The notes below the pieces were generated by a model. The model did no database searches. It was not told the DNA's origin and saw nothing but the letters and a program-made list of their open reading frames with translations. 12,833 nucleotides of DNA from Holophagales bacterium. GTDB lineage: Bacteria > Acidobacteriota > Holophagae > Holophagales > Holophagaceae. The stretch spans positions 1 to 12,833 of the forward strand of contig JAIRRD010000231.1 in assembly GCA_031256155.1 (NCBI GenBank), given 5' to 3'. Made by a program: the position numbers and the translations under genes. Position 1 is the first letter of the stretch; each line of letters begins with the position of its first letter. Positions 5,590-12,833 of the stretch are shown here, piece after piece.

Positions 5590-7437
5590 ATGAGTGAAGA
5601 CGCTCTTGGAACATATTGTCAAAATTGTACTACCTGGAACCCCGGCGATCGCGAGGTCTGCCGGAAATGTGGTACCCGTCTTCTCATTGTTACGGGGGAT
5701 CACGGTTGGGATGACGATGAGGAAACAGGAGTTGAAACAGAAGAAGATCTTGATGAACATCTATTGGAGCGAATCACAGGGCTTGAGGAAAGCCTGAAGC
5801 GCATTGAAACCTATCTTGAAACCGTATCAGATCAATTAGGCAAGCTGGAACGCAGTGAAGTCATGCTTCGCAATGGTTTGATGAGTCTGGTTCAAGAGAT
5901 GGAGCAAAATAATAAGCTGGATGCCCATGCGTTTACAAAGCGCTGGGAAAGCGCTGTTGAAGAAAATTTGCAACTATTGGGTGCCAGAGAACTTTTTACA
6001 AGGTACAGAGCCAGAATCCTGCCAATTGCCAAAACCAAAAGCATGGCTCATTTGAGGCGGGCACTTCTGGAGACAACCGTTCTGTTGGATAACTCCCAAC
6101 TTCCAGAAGCCGTCCAAAGACTTGAAGAAGCATTGCACATTGATCCAAAAAACTATGAATTACTCTTTACTGTGGCGGCGCTGAAAGAAATTATCGGCGA
6201 TTCTGACAGAGCCATTTACATCGCCCGTAGAGTAGTTCAACTGAGTCCGCGGCATTACGAAGCCTGGATGTTAATCGCCAAGATTGCTCAGGATCATCTT
6301 CATCAGATTGATAGAGCAATTGAAGCCCTCCGTACCGCTTCTGACCTTCGACCGGAAGAGCTGGAACCCAAAATGGCCATGGCAGAGCTGTTTTTGGATC
6401 AAGATGACCTGCAAGAAGCTTTTGAAGCCTCAAAAAGTGCACTGGAAATGGAGCGGAATGGTGACACGTTAAGTGCTATGGGCGAGATACACATAGCGCG
6501 TGGTGAATACAGCAAGGCGATCCAACTGTTGAAAGAAGCTTCTGAATATCAGCCGGGTGAAATTAATATCCGAGAGTTGTTGGCTGAGGGCTACTTTCAT
6601 GCTTCAGATCATCAAAAATCTTTTGCTATTCTTCATGACCTGTTGAGGCATAACCCAGGCGACCCGGAACTGCTCATTTTGCTTGATTCAAGAACCTCAA
6701 GCCAGTTACGTAGCGCGAGAGGCGGTAGCAGGCGCGCCCAGGCATGGCTGGACAGAGCGGAGGAATGGCTGCAGGAAGAAAACCAGGAAGAAGCCAAAAA
6801 ATGCCTGCAAGAGGCCAGAAAAATTACTGATAGTGACCGCGCTGAATGGATTGACCTGCAGATTCGGGCACTGAAAGACATATCACAGGCCACGCCAAAA
6901 CTCCTGGCCTTTTCGACATCCCAGTGCCATCCTCGCCTTTGCTTCAACGCCCTGCGTTTAGCCGTTGATTTTCTGATGACCAAAGGCGACAGTTCAGCGG
7001 TTATGCAGGCTCTGAACAACTATTTAGACGCATATCCCAAGAGCAGCGGCGCATGGGAATGCGCTGTAATCCGTCAGGCTTTTCTTATAATGACCGGAAA
7101 AGCTACCGAGAAAGATTTAGCCGAAGTAAAGCGCCTGCAAGCTAATCCCCTTCCGGGTCAGGAATCCAGAGCCACGACACTGCTGGGCCAGTATTTACTG
7201 GATTTCCATCATCCTCAGGAAGTTATAGACTTGATAGTTCCAAAAATTCAGCATGAACCGACGCTGATCAACTATTTTCAGCTTGGCAGCGCATTGGCCG
7301 CCGCCGGACAAAACGCGAGGGCCTTGGAAATACTGCGTTTGGGTAGAACAGCAATCCCGGGTGACCTTCAGGATGACCAATTGGAGATGCTCAAAGAGCG
7401 CTTGAACGCATTGATTCAGGAACTGGAAAATGTATAG
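5590..7437 (+). CDS. Zinc-ribbon, coiled-coil and TPR-repeat protein of unknown function
   Basis: Numbered from ATG 5590 (615 aa). The N terminus has a CxxC-x10-CxxC zinc ribbon (Cys10, 13, 24, 27). An acidic linker (about 40-57) and a heptad-like coiled coil (about 57-107) follow. Then come many tetratricopeptide-like helical pairs, clear around 160-365 (for example AVQRLEEALHIDPKNYEL, AIYIARRVVQLSPRHYEAW, AIQLLKEASEYQPGEI) and again near 390-420 and 540-595. There is no signal peptide or membrane segment, so it is probably a cytoplasmic scaffold; TPRs bind proteins, and partners are unknown. I reject an in-frame TTG at 5554 because it lies inside the 5532-5565 hairpin and adds unrelated residues. 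AAAGGA (5572-5577) is the candidate ribosome site, with a long 12-nt spacer, and is partly inside a small palindrome. The gene ends inside the hairpin at 7433. No specific function can be assigned. Confidence 0.85.
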   Translation: MSEDALGTYCQNCTTWNPGDREVCRKCGTRLLIVTGDHGWDDDEETGVETEEDLDEHLLERITGLEESLKRIETYLETVSDQLGKLERSEVMLRNGLMSLVQEMEQNNKLDAHAFTKRWESAVEENLQLLGARELFTRYRARILPIAKTKSMAHLRRALLETTVLLDNSQLPEAVQRLEEALHIDPKNYELLFTVAALKEIIGDSDRAIYIARRVVQLSPRHYEAWMLIAKIAQDHLHQIDRAIEALRTASDLRPEELEPKMAMAELFLDQDDLQEAFEASKSALEMERNGDTLSAMGEIHIARGEYSKAIQLLKEASEYQPGEINIRELLAEGYFHASDHQKSFAILHDLLRHNPGDPELLILLDSRTSSQLRSARGGSRRAQAWLDRAEEWLQEENQEEAKKCLQEARKITDSDRAEWIDLQIRALKDISQATPKLLAFSTSQCHPRLCFNALRLAVDFLMTKGDSSAVMQALNNYLDAYPKSSGAWECAVIRQAFLIMTGKATEKDLAEVKRLQANPLPGQESRATTLLGQYLLDFHHPQEVIDLIVPKIQHEPTLINYFQLGSALAAAGQNARALEILRLGRTAIPGDLQDDQLEMLKERLNALIQELENV

Positions 7438-7459
7438 CTGTTCCATGTGAACTGCTATA
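7433..7459. repeat. TATAGC...GCTATA hairpin overlapping the TPR-gene stop codon
   Basis: TATAGCTGTTC (7433-7443) pairs with GAACTGCTATA (7449-7459), 10 of 11 pairs with one T-T mismatch, around a CATGT loop. Its left arm contains the TPR-gene stop TAG (7435-7437). Its right arm contributes most of the -10 element for sufB. The TATAGC and GCTATA ends are the same as those bracketing the 123-bp units at 3181-3426, and GTTC...GAAC resembles the inner stem of the 5532 copy. It looks like a minimal member of the same repeat family. Confidence 0.75.
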
Positions 7460-7461
7460 AT
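7453..7461 (+). promoter_or_regulatory. Extended -10 promoter element upstream of sufB
   Basis: TGCTATAAT is a perfect extended -10 (TGnTATAAT) for a housekeeping sigma factor. Transcription would begin near 7468, leaving a leader of about 22 nt before ATG 7490. The position 17 bp upstream reads TATAGC, a poor -35, which extended -10 promoters tolerate. The element overlaps the right arm of the hairpin at 7433-7459. No repressor site such as an IscR or SufR box was recognised. Confidence 0.55.
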
Positions 7462-7489
7462 ATAGTCGTTGTTACTTGTGGACAAGATT

Positions 7490-8929
7490 ATGGATTTGCC
7501 GCTTCAGAACTTAACCAGTCAGGAATACAAGTACGGGTTTGTGACAGATATTGAAACAGATTCGGTTGCGCCTGGGTTAAATGAAGAAGTAATCAGCACA
7601 ATCTCACGCAAAAAAGGCGAACCTGTATGGTTGCTGGAATGGAGACTTAAAGCATATAAACACTGGCTTACAATGAAATATCCCGAATGGCCGCACATAA
7701 AATACAAAACGCCTGATTTTCAAAAAATTGTCTATTATTCAGCACCTAAATCAAAACAGCCAAAATATAACAGTTTGGATGAAGTTGACCCTGAACTTTT
7801 AAGGACTTTCGACAAGTTAGGTGTGCCGATAGAGGAGCGTAAAGCTCTGGCAGGCGTGGCTGTTGATGTGGTATTTGATTCAGTTAGCGTTGCCACCACT
7901 TATAAGGATCGTCTTAGAGAACAAGGCATCATTTTTTGTTCACTGTCAGAAGCAATTAAAGAACATCCCGATTTAATAAAAAAATATCTTGGCAGCGTTG
8001 TCCCATACACAGATAATTTTTACGCCGCTCTTAATTCCGCTGTATTTACCGATGGTTCGTTTTGCTTTATTCCAAAAGGCGTTAAATGCCCGATGGATTT
8101 ATCCACGTATTTCAGAATTAACAATAAGGAATCGGGCCAGTTTGAGCGAACTCTAATAGTAGCGGAAGAAAGTTCGAGCGTCAGCTATCTGGAAGGTTGC
8201 ACAGCGCCTCAATTTGATATAAACCAGCTTCATGCGGCGGTTGTTGAACTAATTGCTCTGGATGACGCAGACATCAAATATTCGACAGTCCAAAACTGGT
8301 ATGCGGGCGACAGCGAGGGTAAAGGCGGAATTTTTAACTTTGTCACCAAACGCGGTCTGTGCAAAGGTCCCAGATCCAAAATCAGTTGGACACAAGTCGA
8401 AACAGGCAGTTCAATTACCTGGAAATACCCAAGCTGCATACTTCTGGGAGAAAACAGCATTGGAGAGTTCTACAGTGTCGCTCTGACCAACCATAAACAG
8501 CAGGCCGATACCGGCACTAAAATGATACATATTGGGCGCAATACAAAGTCCACTATCATTTCCAAGGGAATTAGCGCTGGCGGCAGCTCAAACAGCTACA
8601 GAGGGCTTGTCAGAGTAATGCCTGGTGCTACGTGCGCCCGCAATTTCAGTCAATGTGACTCTATGTTAATTGGACAAACTTGCAGCGCAAATACATTTCC
8701 GTACATAGAAGTTCAAAATCCATCCGCCAAAGTTGAACACGAAGCTACAACAAGCAAAATAGGTGAGGAACAGTTATTTTATTTTCAACAGCGCGGGATT
8801 TCGATTGAAGACGCAATCTCCATGATAATAAACGGATTTTGCAAAGAAGTATTCAGAGAACTGCCAATGGAATTTGCCGTTGAAGCAACCAAACTGCTTT
8901 CACTAAAACTTGAAGGCAGTGTTGGGTAG
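7490..8929 (+). CDS. sufB: Fe-S cluster assembly scaffold protein SufB
   Basis: SufB is the scaffold subunit of the cytosolic SufBCD complex on which Fe-S clusters are built before transfer to apoproteins. Numbered from ATG 7490 (479 aa, normal length), it has the typical N-terminal region [18 protein letters not shown] (13-30), IVYYSAPK (80-87), [20 protein letters not shown] (171-190) and the beta-helix core. [14 protein letters not shown] places Cys389 at the position of E. coli SufB Cys405, the sulfur-accepting and cluster-building residue, and [21 protein letters not shown] gives Glu418, equivalent to Glu434. In-frame TTG 7469 and GTG 7478 lie upstream, but conserved-family alignment and the position of the -10 element favour ATG 7490. 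The ribosome site is weak (TGGACAAG). It heads sufB-sufC-sufD, and sufC starts 21 bp after its stop. Confidence 0.96.
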   Translation: MDLPLQNLTSQEYKYGFVTDIETDSVAPGLNEEVISTISRKKGEPVWLLEWRLKAYKHWLTMKYPEWPHIKYKTPDFQKIVYYSAPKSKQPKYNSLDEVDPELLRTFDKLGVPIEERKALAGVAVDVVFDSVSVATTYKDRLREQGIIFCSLSEAIKEHPDLIKKYLGSVVPYTDNFYAALNSAVFTDGSFCFIPKGVKCPMDLSTYFRINNKESGQFERTLIVAEESSSVSYLEGCTAPQFDINQLHAAVVELIALDDADIKYSTVQNWYAGDSEGKGGIFNFVTKRGLCKGPRSKISWTQVETGSSITWKYPSCILLGENSIGEFYSVALTNHKQQADTGTKMIHIGRNTKSTIISKGISAGGSSNSYRGLVRVMPGATCARNFSQCDSMLIGQTCSANTFPYIEVQNPSAKVEHEATTSKIGEEQLFYFQQRGISIEDAISMIINGFCKEVFRELPMEFAVEATKLLSLKLEGSVG

Positions 8930-8950
8930 TTAAAAAACAGGAAAAAACCG

Positions 8951-9712
8951 ATGCTAACAATAAAAAACCTTGCTGCGCGAATTGGCAATAACCAGGTATT
9001 GAAAGGTGTTGATCTGGAGGTAAAACCAGGTGAAATCCACGCTATCATGGGGCCGAATGGATCAGGAAAATCAACTCTCGGTAAAGTACTGGCCGGGCAT
9101 CCTGCCTGCGAGGTCACTGCCGGAGAAGCATATTTTTATGGCAAAAATCTGCTGGAACTGACTGCTGATGAACGGGCAAGGGCCGGTCTCTTCCTGGGCT
9201 TTCAAAACCCTATAGAAGTTCCGGGAGTCTCCAACAGCCAATTCCTTAGAATTGCCTACAACAAAAACGCTGAGGCCAATGGGCAGGACGAACTGGACCC
9301 GCTTGAGTTTGACGATTTTATTCAGGAAAAGCTCAAACTGGTCAAAATGGCCCCGGCCTTTTTGGATCGCAGCTTAAACGAAGGATTTTCGGGCGGCGAG
9401 CGGAAACGCAATGAAATTTTACAAATGAGCGTTCTCGAACCCAAGCTGGCGATTTTAGATGAATTGGATTCGGGCCTGGATATTGACGCATTGAAAGTAC
9501 TGGGCGAAGCGGTGATGGCGCTGAAGCGCCCTGACAGGGCATTGCTTGTGATTACGCACTTCCCCAGAATTCTGGAAACAATCAAACCTGATAGTATCCA
9601 TGTCCTTTACGGCGGGAAATTTGTATTACATGGCGGCAGTGAATTGGCTCTTGAACTGGAAGCAAAAGGCTACGACTGGATTCAAGCAGAAAACCAATCG
9701 GGGAGGTGCTGA
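8951..9712 (+). CDS. sufC: Fe-S cluster assembly ATPase SufC
   Basis: SufC is the ABC-type ATPase that drives conformational change of SufB-SufD during cluster assembly; it is soluble and not a transporter. In 253 residues it shows Walker A GPNGSGKST (34-42), the Q-loop FQNPIEVPGVS (84-94) with the PIE(V/I)PGVS sequence typical of SufC, the signature FSGGERKRNEILQ (146-158), Walker B LAILDELDSGLD (166-177) and the H-loop ITHFPRIL (201-208). Family members more often have DEIDSGLD and THYQRIL, so these are mild variants with catalytic Glu and His kept. The ribosome site AGGAAAA lies about 8 nt before ATG 8951. Its stop TGA shares its last base with the sufD start (TGATG), indicating translational coupling and probably 1:1 synthesis. 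Confidence 0.97.
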   Translation: MLTIKNLAARIGNNQVLKGVDLEVKPGEIHAIMGPNGSGKSTLGKVLAGHPACEVTAGEAYFYGKNLLELTADERARAGLFLGFQNPIEVPGVSNSQFLRIAYNKNAEANGQDELDPLEFDDFIQEKLKLVKMAPAFLDRSLNEGFSGGERKRNEILQMSVLEPKLAILDELDSGLDIDALKVLGEAVMALKRPDRALLVITHFPRILETIKPDSIHVLYGGKFVLHGGSELALELEAKGYDWIQAENQSGRC

Positions 9713-10977
9713 TGGCAGAAAATGTTGAAGCTCTTTTTCTGCAAACACCAATGTCTTACTCCCGCCCCGCCGATTGGGAGCCGCTCCGAAAATCCGCTGA
9801 AGAAAAAATCCGCACGTCACCACTGCCAACAAGTGACCATGAAGACTGGAAATATTTAGATTTAAGCCCCGTCTATTCCCAGGCATTTAATCAAATAGCT
9901 AACGATACAGCCCTTTCTCAAGCCCCTGTGGATGGTTTGGTGCCGGAAACTGCCCACAGCCGCCTGCTTTTTACAAATGGCCGCTTAAATCCCAATTTGT
10001 CTGACACCAGTGCCTTATGCGGCGGCATTTATTTTTCGCGGTTGGCAGAAACTGCGCCCCGTGTAATCAAATATTTGGGGAAGCTGGCCAATCCAAACTC
10101 GTCTGGTTTCTTTGCAAACATAAACACAGCACGCTTTGGGGATGGAGCCGCTATTTGTGTATCCAGCGGACAATCGTCCGAAATTCCTTTACATGTTGTG
10201 TTTCATTCAAGCAACATGGGAACTGACGGGCAGTCAATCACATTCCCCCGTATTCTCGTTGTTCTGGAGCCGGGCGCACAAGCGCATCTGATTGAGGAAT
10301 ACTGTGGCAGCGGGAATTATCTGACCAATTCAGTTGTTGAGATAGTTTTGGGCGAAGGCGCTAATCTACGACACGACCGTATTCAACGCGAAAGCCCCGG
10401 TGCCTTTCATTTTTGCACACTGTGCGCTGACATTGCCAGATCTGCATCGTACAGCTCCACAACAATATCCGCAGGTGCTGCCATATACAGGCACGACCCA
10501 AAAATTAAATTTGTCGGCGAACACGCTGAATTGGAATTAAATGGTCTGACGCTGATAAATGCCGCGCAAACAGCTGATACCCACAGTCTGATAGACCATA
10601 CTGTATCGAACTGCTCCAGCAGACAATTACAAAAATACATCATAGGTGATTCCGCTCATGGCATATTTAACGGACAAGTGCTGGTACGTCCAGGGGCGCA
10701 GCAGACAAGCGCCAGCCAATCCAGTCGCAACCTCTTGTTGACGGAAAACGCCAAAATAGATACCAAACCCCAGCTTGAAATTTATGCTGATGATGTCAAA
10801 TGCGGTCATGGAGCCGCTGTAGGTCAGTTAGACTCTGATGAGCTTTTTTATTTGCAAAGCCGCGGTTTGGACTTGAATTCCGCGAGAAGTCTCCTTTTAG
10901 CCGGTTTTGCCGCTGATGTACTCAACCATATGGCGCTGCCCAGTCTGCGCCGCAACTTTGTATCAATTCTTGATTAA
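9712..10977 (+). CDS. sufD: Fe-S cluster assembly protein SufD
   Basis: SufD is a SufB paralogue that forms the SufBC2D complex and is needed for iron entry and cluster formation at the SufB-SufD interface. Numbered from ATG 9712 (421 aa), the N terminus carries LPTSDHEDWKYLDLSP (38-53), matching the family's ExWKYTD region. The beta-helix core follows, and then VKCGHGAAVGQLDSDELFYLQSRGL (362-386), where His366 corresponds to E. coli SufD His360 at the proposed cluster site. The end, ARSLLLAGFAADVL (391-404), is typical. The start is fixed by GGGAGG (9701-9706) with a 5-nt spacer and by the TGATG overlap with sufC; an in-frame GTG at 9706 lies within the ribosome site and is rejected. No sufS, sufU or sufE follows: the next gene is on the opposite strand. 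Confidence 0.96.
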   Translation: MAENVEALFLQTPMSYSRPADWEPLRKSAEEKIRTSPLPTSDHEDWKYLDLSPVYSQAFNQIANDTALSQAPVDGLVPETAHSRLLFTNGRLNPNLSDTSALCGGIYFSRLAETAPRVIKYLGKLANPNSSGFFANINTARFGDGAAICVSSGQSSEIPLHVVFHSSNMGTDGQSITFPRILVVLEPGAQAHLIEEYCGSGNYLTNSVVEIVLGEGANLRHDRIQRESPGAFHFCTLCADIARSASYSSTTISAGAAIYRHDPKIKFVGEHAELELNGLTLINAAQTADTHSLIDHTVSNCSSRQLQKYIIGDSAHGIFNGQVLVRPGAQQTSASQSSRNLLLTENAKIDTKPQLEIYADDVKCGHGAAVGQLDSDELFYLQSRGLDLNSARSLLLAGFAADVLNHMALPSLRRNFVSILD

Positions 10978-11024
10978 AATGGGAGAGTAATACCAAGTCG
11001 CGTTCAATTAGGAGCCGCAAGAAG
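10978..11024. other. Short convergent gap between sufD and the right-edge gene
   Basis: Only 47 bp separate the two convergent stop codons. The sole symmetric element near it is AGCTAGCT around 11023-11030, at the stop codon of the - strand gene. I see no GC-rich stem with a T-run, so neither transcript has an obvious intrinsic terminator here, unlike the structured boundaries at 3181-3457 and 7433. Confidence 0.6.
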
Positions 11025-12833
11025 CTAGCTCACATGGTAGTCCTTTAGGTATTTCAAAGTCGGCTCTGGCACTATCTGTGAAATACAATCAAAACGACGC
11101 TCTTCCAGCAAGGCGCGCACGCACGAAGCGCTTATTGGTGTCCCGTCCTGCCGTAGTTTTCGCGGGATTACGGTCACTTCTATTCCGCTGCGTGGCAATT
11201 CCTCGATCATCGCAAGGTTGTACTGCCTCGTGATAGGGTCTGTCGGCTCTTCTCCCACAAAGCGCTTCGAGATATTCAGCGAAGGCGCGATAGATTCCGC
11301 AAAAATCCTGATGTCTTCGCTCGCGTCGAGCTTCGCGTCCTTTGCTGAATCCTTCAAGAAATACTCTGGGAAGGTCATCAGCGAAATCATGAAACTCCCA
11401 CTTGGGAGGACCTTCAGTCTTCCCAAATCATCTGTCCCAGCCTTTACCAACAGTAGTCTGTCTTTAAATGGAAAGGACGATTTGTCTTCCTCGACAACGA
11501 ATATGTAAAGGAAATCGCATTGTTTCAGGGCCTCTTCAATTAAATATCTGTGTCCAAGAGTGAACGGGTTGCAGTTCATCACGATGGAGCCGATGACCCC
11601 ATCGCAGGATGTCTTTTCGCTCTTAAGGTGAGCCAGAAAGCCATCAAGCGATGAATTCGCATTTTGTCTCGCATCGGTCTCCCCCACGTCCAACCGTTTT
11701 AGCGGTATGAATTCCTTTCGGCGCGACATTTTGTTTCTGCGGTAATCGTCTGGATGGGTATAGTCATCGGAGCCACGCAGGAAATCGGAGAGGATGGAAT
11801 ATATCTTGTCTGCAAGAAGCCTGTATCCCCTGTGATTCATGTGGGCATTAGACAATAGCACTTCGCCATAAGTATGCGGTCTATCAAAAGCGGAATCAAG
11901 GGAGTAGAAGTGGACTCTTTTCGAATCAACGTAATGCCTCAAATTGTAAAAGTTTTTTCCTATGAAAACAACCATGTCGTTTTCGCGGATATTAAAATGT
12001 TCGATATGATAAAATATTCCTGGACTGCGACATACGCTGCCATAATTTAATACTCGAATTCTTTGTGATAGATCAGAGATATTGAGGAGACGCTGTAATT
12101 GGCTCTGTATTGTGTATTTGTCTTCTGCTAATATCCCTAACGCACGACAGTCACCAAAAAAATGTATGGTATTGTCATAATTGCTTGGATTATCAGTAGT
12201 GTAGCGCATGCCGTGAATCACATTGAAATACTTCGATCGTATATCCTTGGGATATGAGATGCCATCCCTGTAAATATACTCTGGAAGTTTACATACTTCC
12301 GAAATGTAGCCTTCATTGCAAGTGGGTAAATCTTCATAAAACGGCTTAAGAAAGCTCATTAGCAAATCACTACTTCTATTTAGATGGTTAATGTAGTGAC
12401 TTTGTGTCAACTTATGTAGAATTTCCAATGAACTCATATTTTCGACGACTCGACCTGGATCGCTTAAATCCAATATAAACATACGAGCCTTTATTTGTTC
12501 AATGATTTCAGACGCAATGTGCAGTTTTTCCAAATCCTCTATTTCAATGATCAGGGAATCCAAAGATACCACTGAGCAAGCCACACGAGACGATAGCTCG
12601 TGGCAAATTTTTGCAGAATCAATGATGGGTGTTACTATTACTGCATCAACAGTAGGGTGTAAATCAAGAAATTGCTTTGGTGCAACTACATCAAGATTAT
12701 ACGGAAACTGAAGTGATGGATTTTGGTCAATAATGCAGGTGACGGTTACCTCAGTCGCGTACAATTTCTCATAAAGCATTTTTCCAAGATCGCCGCCGCC
12801 ATAAATCGCTACTCTTTTCCAAGAATTATTATG
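11025..12833 (-). CDS. Rossmann / SGNH-hydrolase-like / CitC-like nucleotidyltransferase fusion, 5'-truncated
   Basis: The reading frame stays open to the right edge with no stop or start codon after the internal Met at 12777-12779, so the true N terminus is outside the window. The upstream codons read RVAIYGGGDLGKMLYEKL, a glycine-rich Rossmann-like nucleotide-binding start. Numbered from that Met (584 aa), residues 1-90 continue this fold. About 204-335 is SGNH-like: block I FFGDCRALG (207-215) has Cys211 where the catalytic Ser is expected, VLNYG (243-247) resembles the central Asn block, and NAHMNHRGY (311-319) resembles the C-terminal His block. About 394-580 matches the nucleotidyltransferase domain of citrate lyase ligase CitC: GSIVMNCNPFTLGHRYLIE (397-415) with the HxGH-like core, FPFKDRLLLV (436-445) and SASCVRALL (550-558). 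Usual CitC has an N-terminal acetyltransferase domain, absent here, and no citrate lyase genes are nearby, so a role in glycan or small-molecule activation is likelier. Substrate unknown. Confidence 0.82.
   Translation of the reverse strand, partial: HNNSWKRVAIYGGGDLGKMLYEKLYATEVTVTCIIDQNPSLQFPYNLDVVAPKQFLDLHPTVDAVIVTPIIDSAKICHELSSRVACSVVSLDSLIIEIEDLEKLHIASEIIEQIKARMFILDLSDPGRVVENMSSLEILHKLTQSHYINHLNRSSDLLMSFLKPFYEDLPTCNEGYISEVCKLPEYIYRDGISYPKDIRSKYFNVIHGMRYTTDNPSNYDNTIHFFGDCRALGILAEDKYTIQSQLQRLLNISDLSQRIRVLNYGSVCRSPGIFYHIEHFNIRENDMVVFIGKNFYNLRHYVDSKRVHFYSLDSAFDRPHTYGEVLLSNAHMNHRGYRLLADKIYSILSDFLRGSDDYTHPDDYRRNKMSRRKEFIPLKRLDVGETDARQNANSSLDGFLAHLKSEKTSCDGVIGSIVMNCNPFTLGHRYLIEEALKQCDFLYIFVVEEDKSSFPFKDRLLLVKAGTDDLGRLKVLPSGSFMISLMTFPEYFLKDSAKDAKLDASEDIRIFAESIAPSLNISKRFVGEEPTDPITRQYNLAMIEELPRSGIEVTVIPRKLRQDGTPISASCVRALLEERRFDCISQIVPEPTLKYLKDYHVS

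Noticed and set aside
9706..9711. GTG start for sufD
   Set aside because: It overlaps the GGGAGG ribosome-binding site that is correctly spaced for ATG 9712.
12777..12779. ATG at 12779 as the true start of the right-edge gene
   Set aside because: The frame remains open to the edge and the codons just upstream encode a conserved-looking Rossmann glycine motif, so this Met is internal.
11025..12833. Genuine citC of a citrate lyase operon
   Set aside because: The N-terminal acetyltransferase domain of CitC is replaced by other domains and no citrate lyase subunit genes are visible.

Overview
The window is a densely packed stretch of bacterial chromosome with moderate GC (estimated by eye) and ordinary housekeeping content. 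The owner makes peptidoglycan (MurF, MraY, Alr), assembles Fe-S clusters with a SUF machine (SufB, SufC, SufD), and probably makes menaquinone by the futalosine route (MqnD-like protein). None of this fixes a phylum, so I leave the taxon open.

Layout. On the + strand, the 3' part of murF (1-930) overlaps mraY (927-2033), and alr (2041-3207) follows 7 bp later: a compact cell-wall operon with alr in the place after mraY where murD usually sits. alr converges on a DegT/DnrJ/EryC1-type sugar aminotransferase on the - strand (3454-4584). The 246-bp convergent gap is mostly filled by two tandem copies of a 123-bp unit that folds into three abutting hairpins. Upstream of the aminotransferase, also on the - strand, is the mqnD-like gene (4706-5518). 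It diverges from a + strand gene for a zinc-ribbon/coiled-coil/TPR protein (5590-7437). Next on the + strand comes sufB-sufC-sufD (7490-10977), apparently with its own extended -10 promoter. The last gene, on the - strand and open at the right edge (11025-12833), encodes an unusual fusion: Rossmann-like segment, SGNH-hydrolase-like domain, and a citrate-lyase-ligase (CitC)-like nucleotidyltransferase.

The most interesting feature is a family of related stem-loops at gene boundaries. The two 123-bp units (3181-3426) and a dispersed relative at 5532-5565 share a TATTGT hairpin loop and a following GCTRTGCCKGG linker, and differ at stem positions by paired changes that keep base pairing. A smaller hairpin at 7433-7459 has the same TATAGC...GCTATA ends and contains the -10 element of the suf operon. 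Three genes (alr, the aminotransferase and the TPR gene) end inside such hairpins. The pattern suggests a dispersed structured repeat that has been built into gene ends and promoter regions. Its function (terminator, mRNA-end protection, mobile palindrome) cannot be decided from this window.
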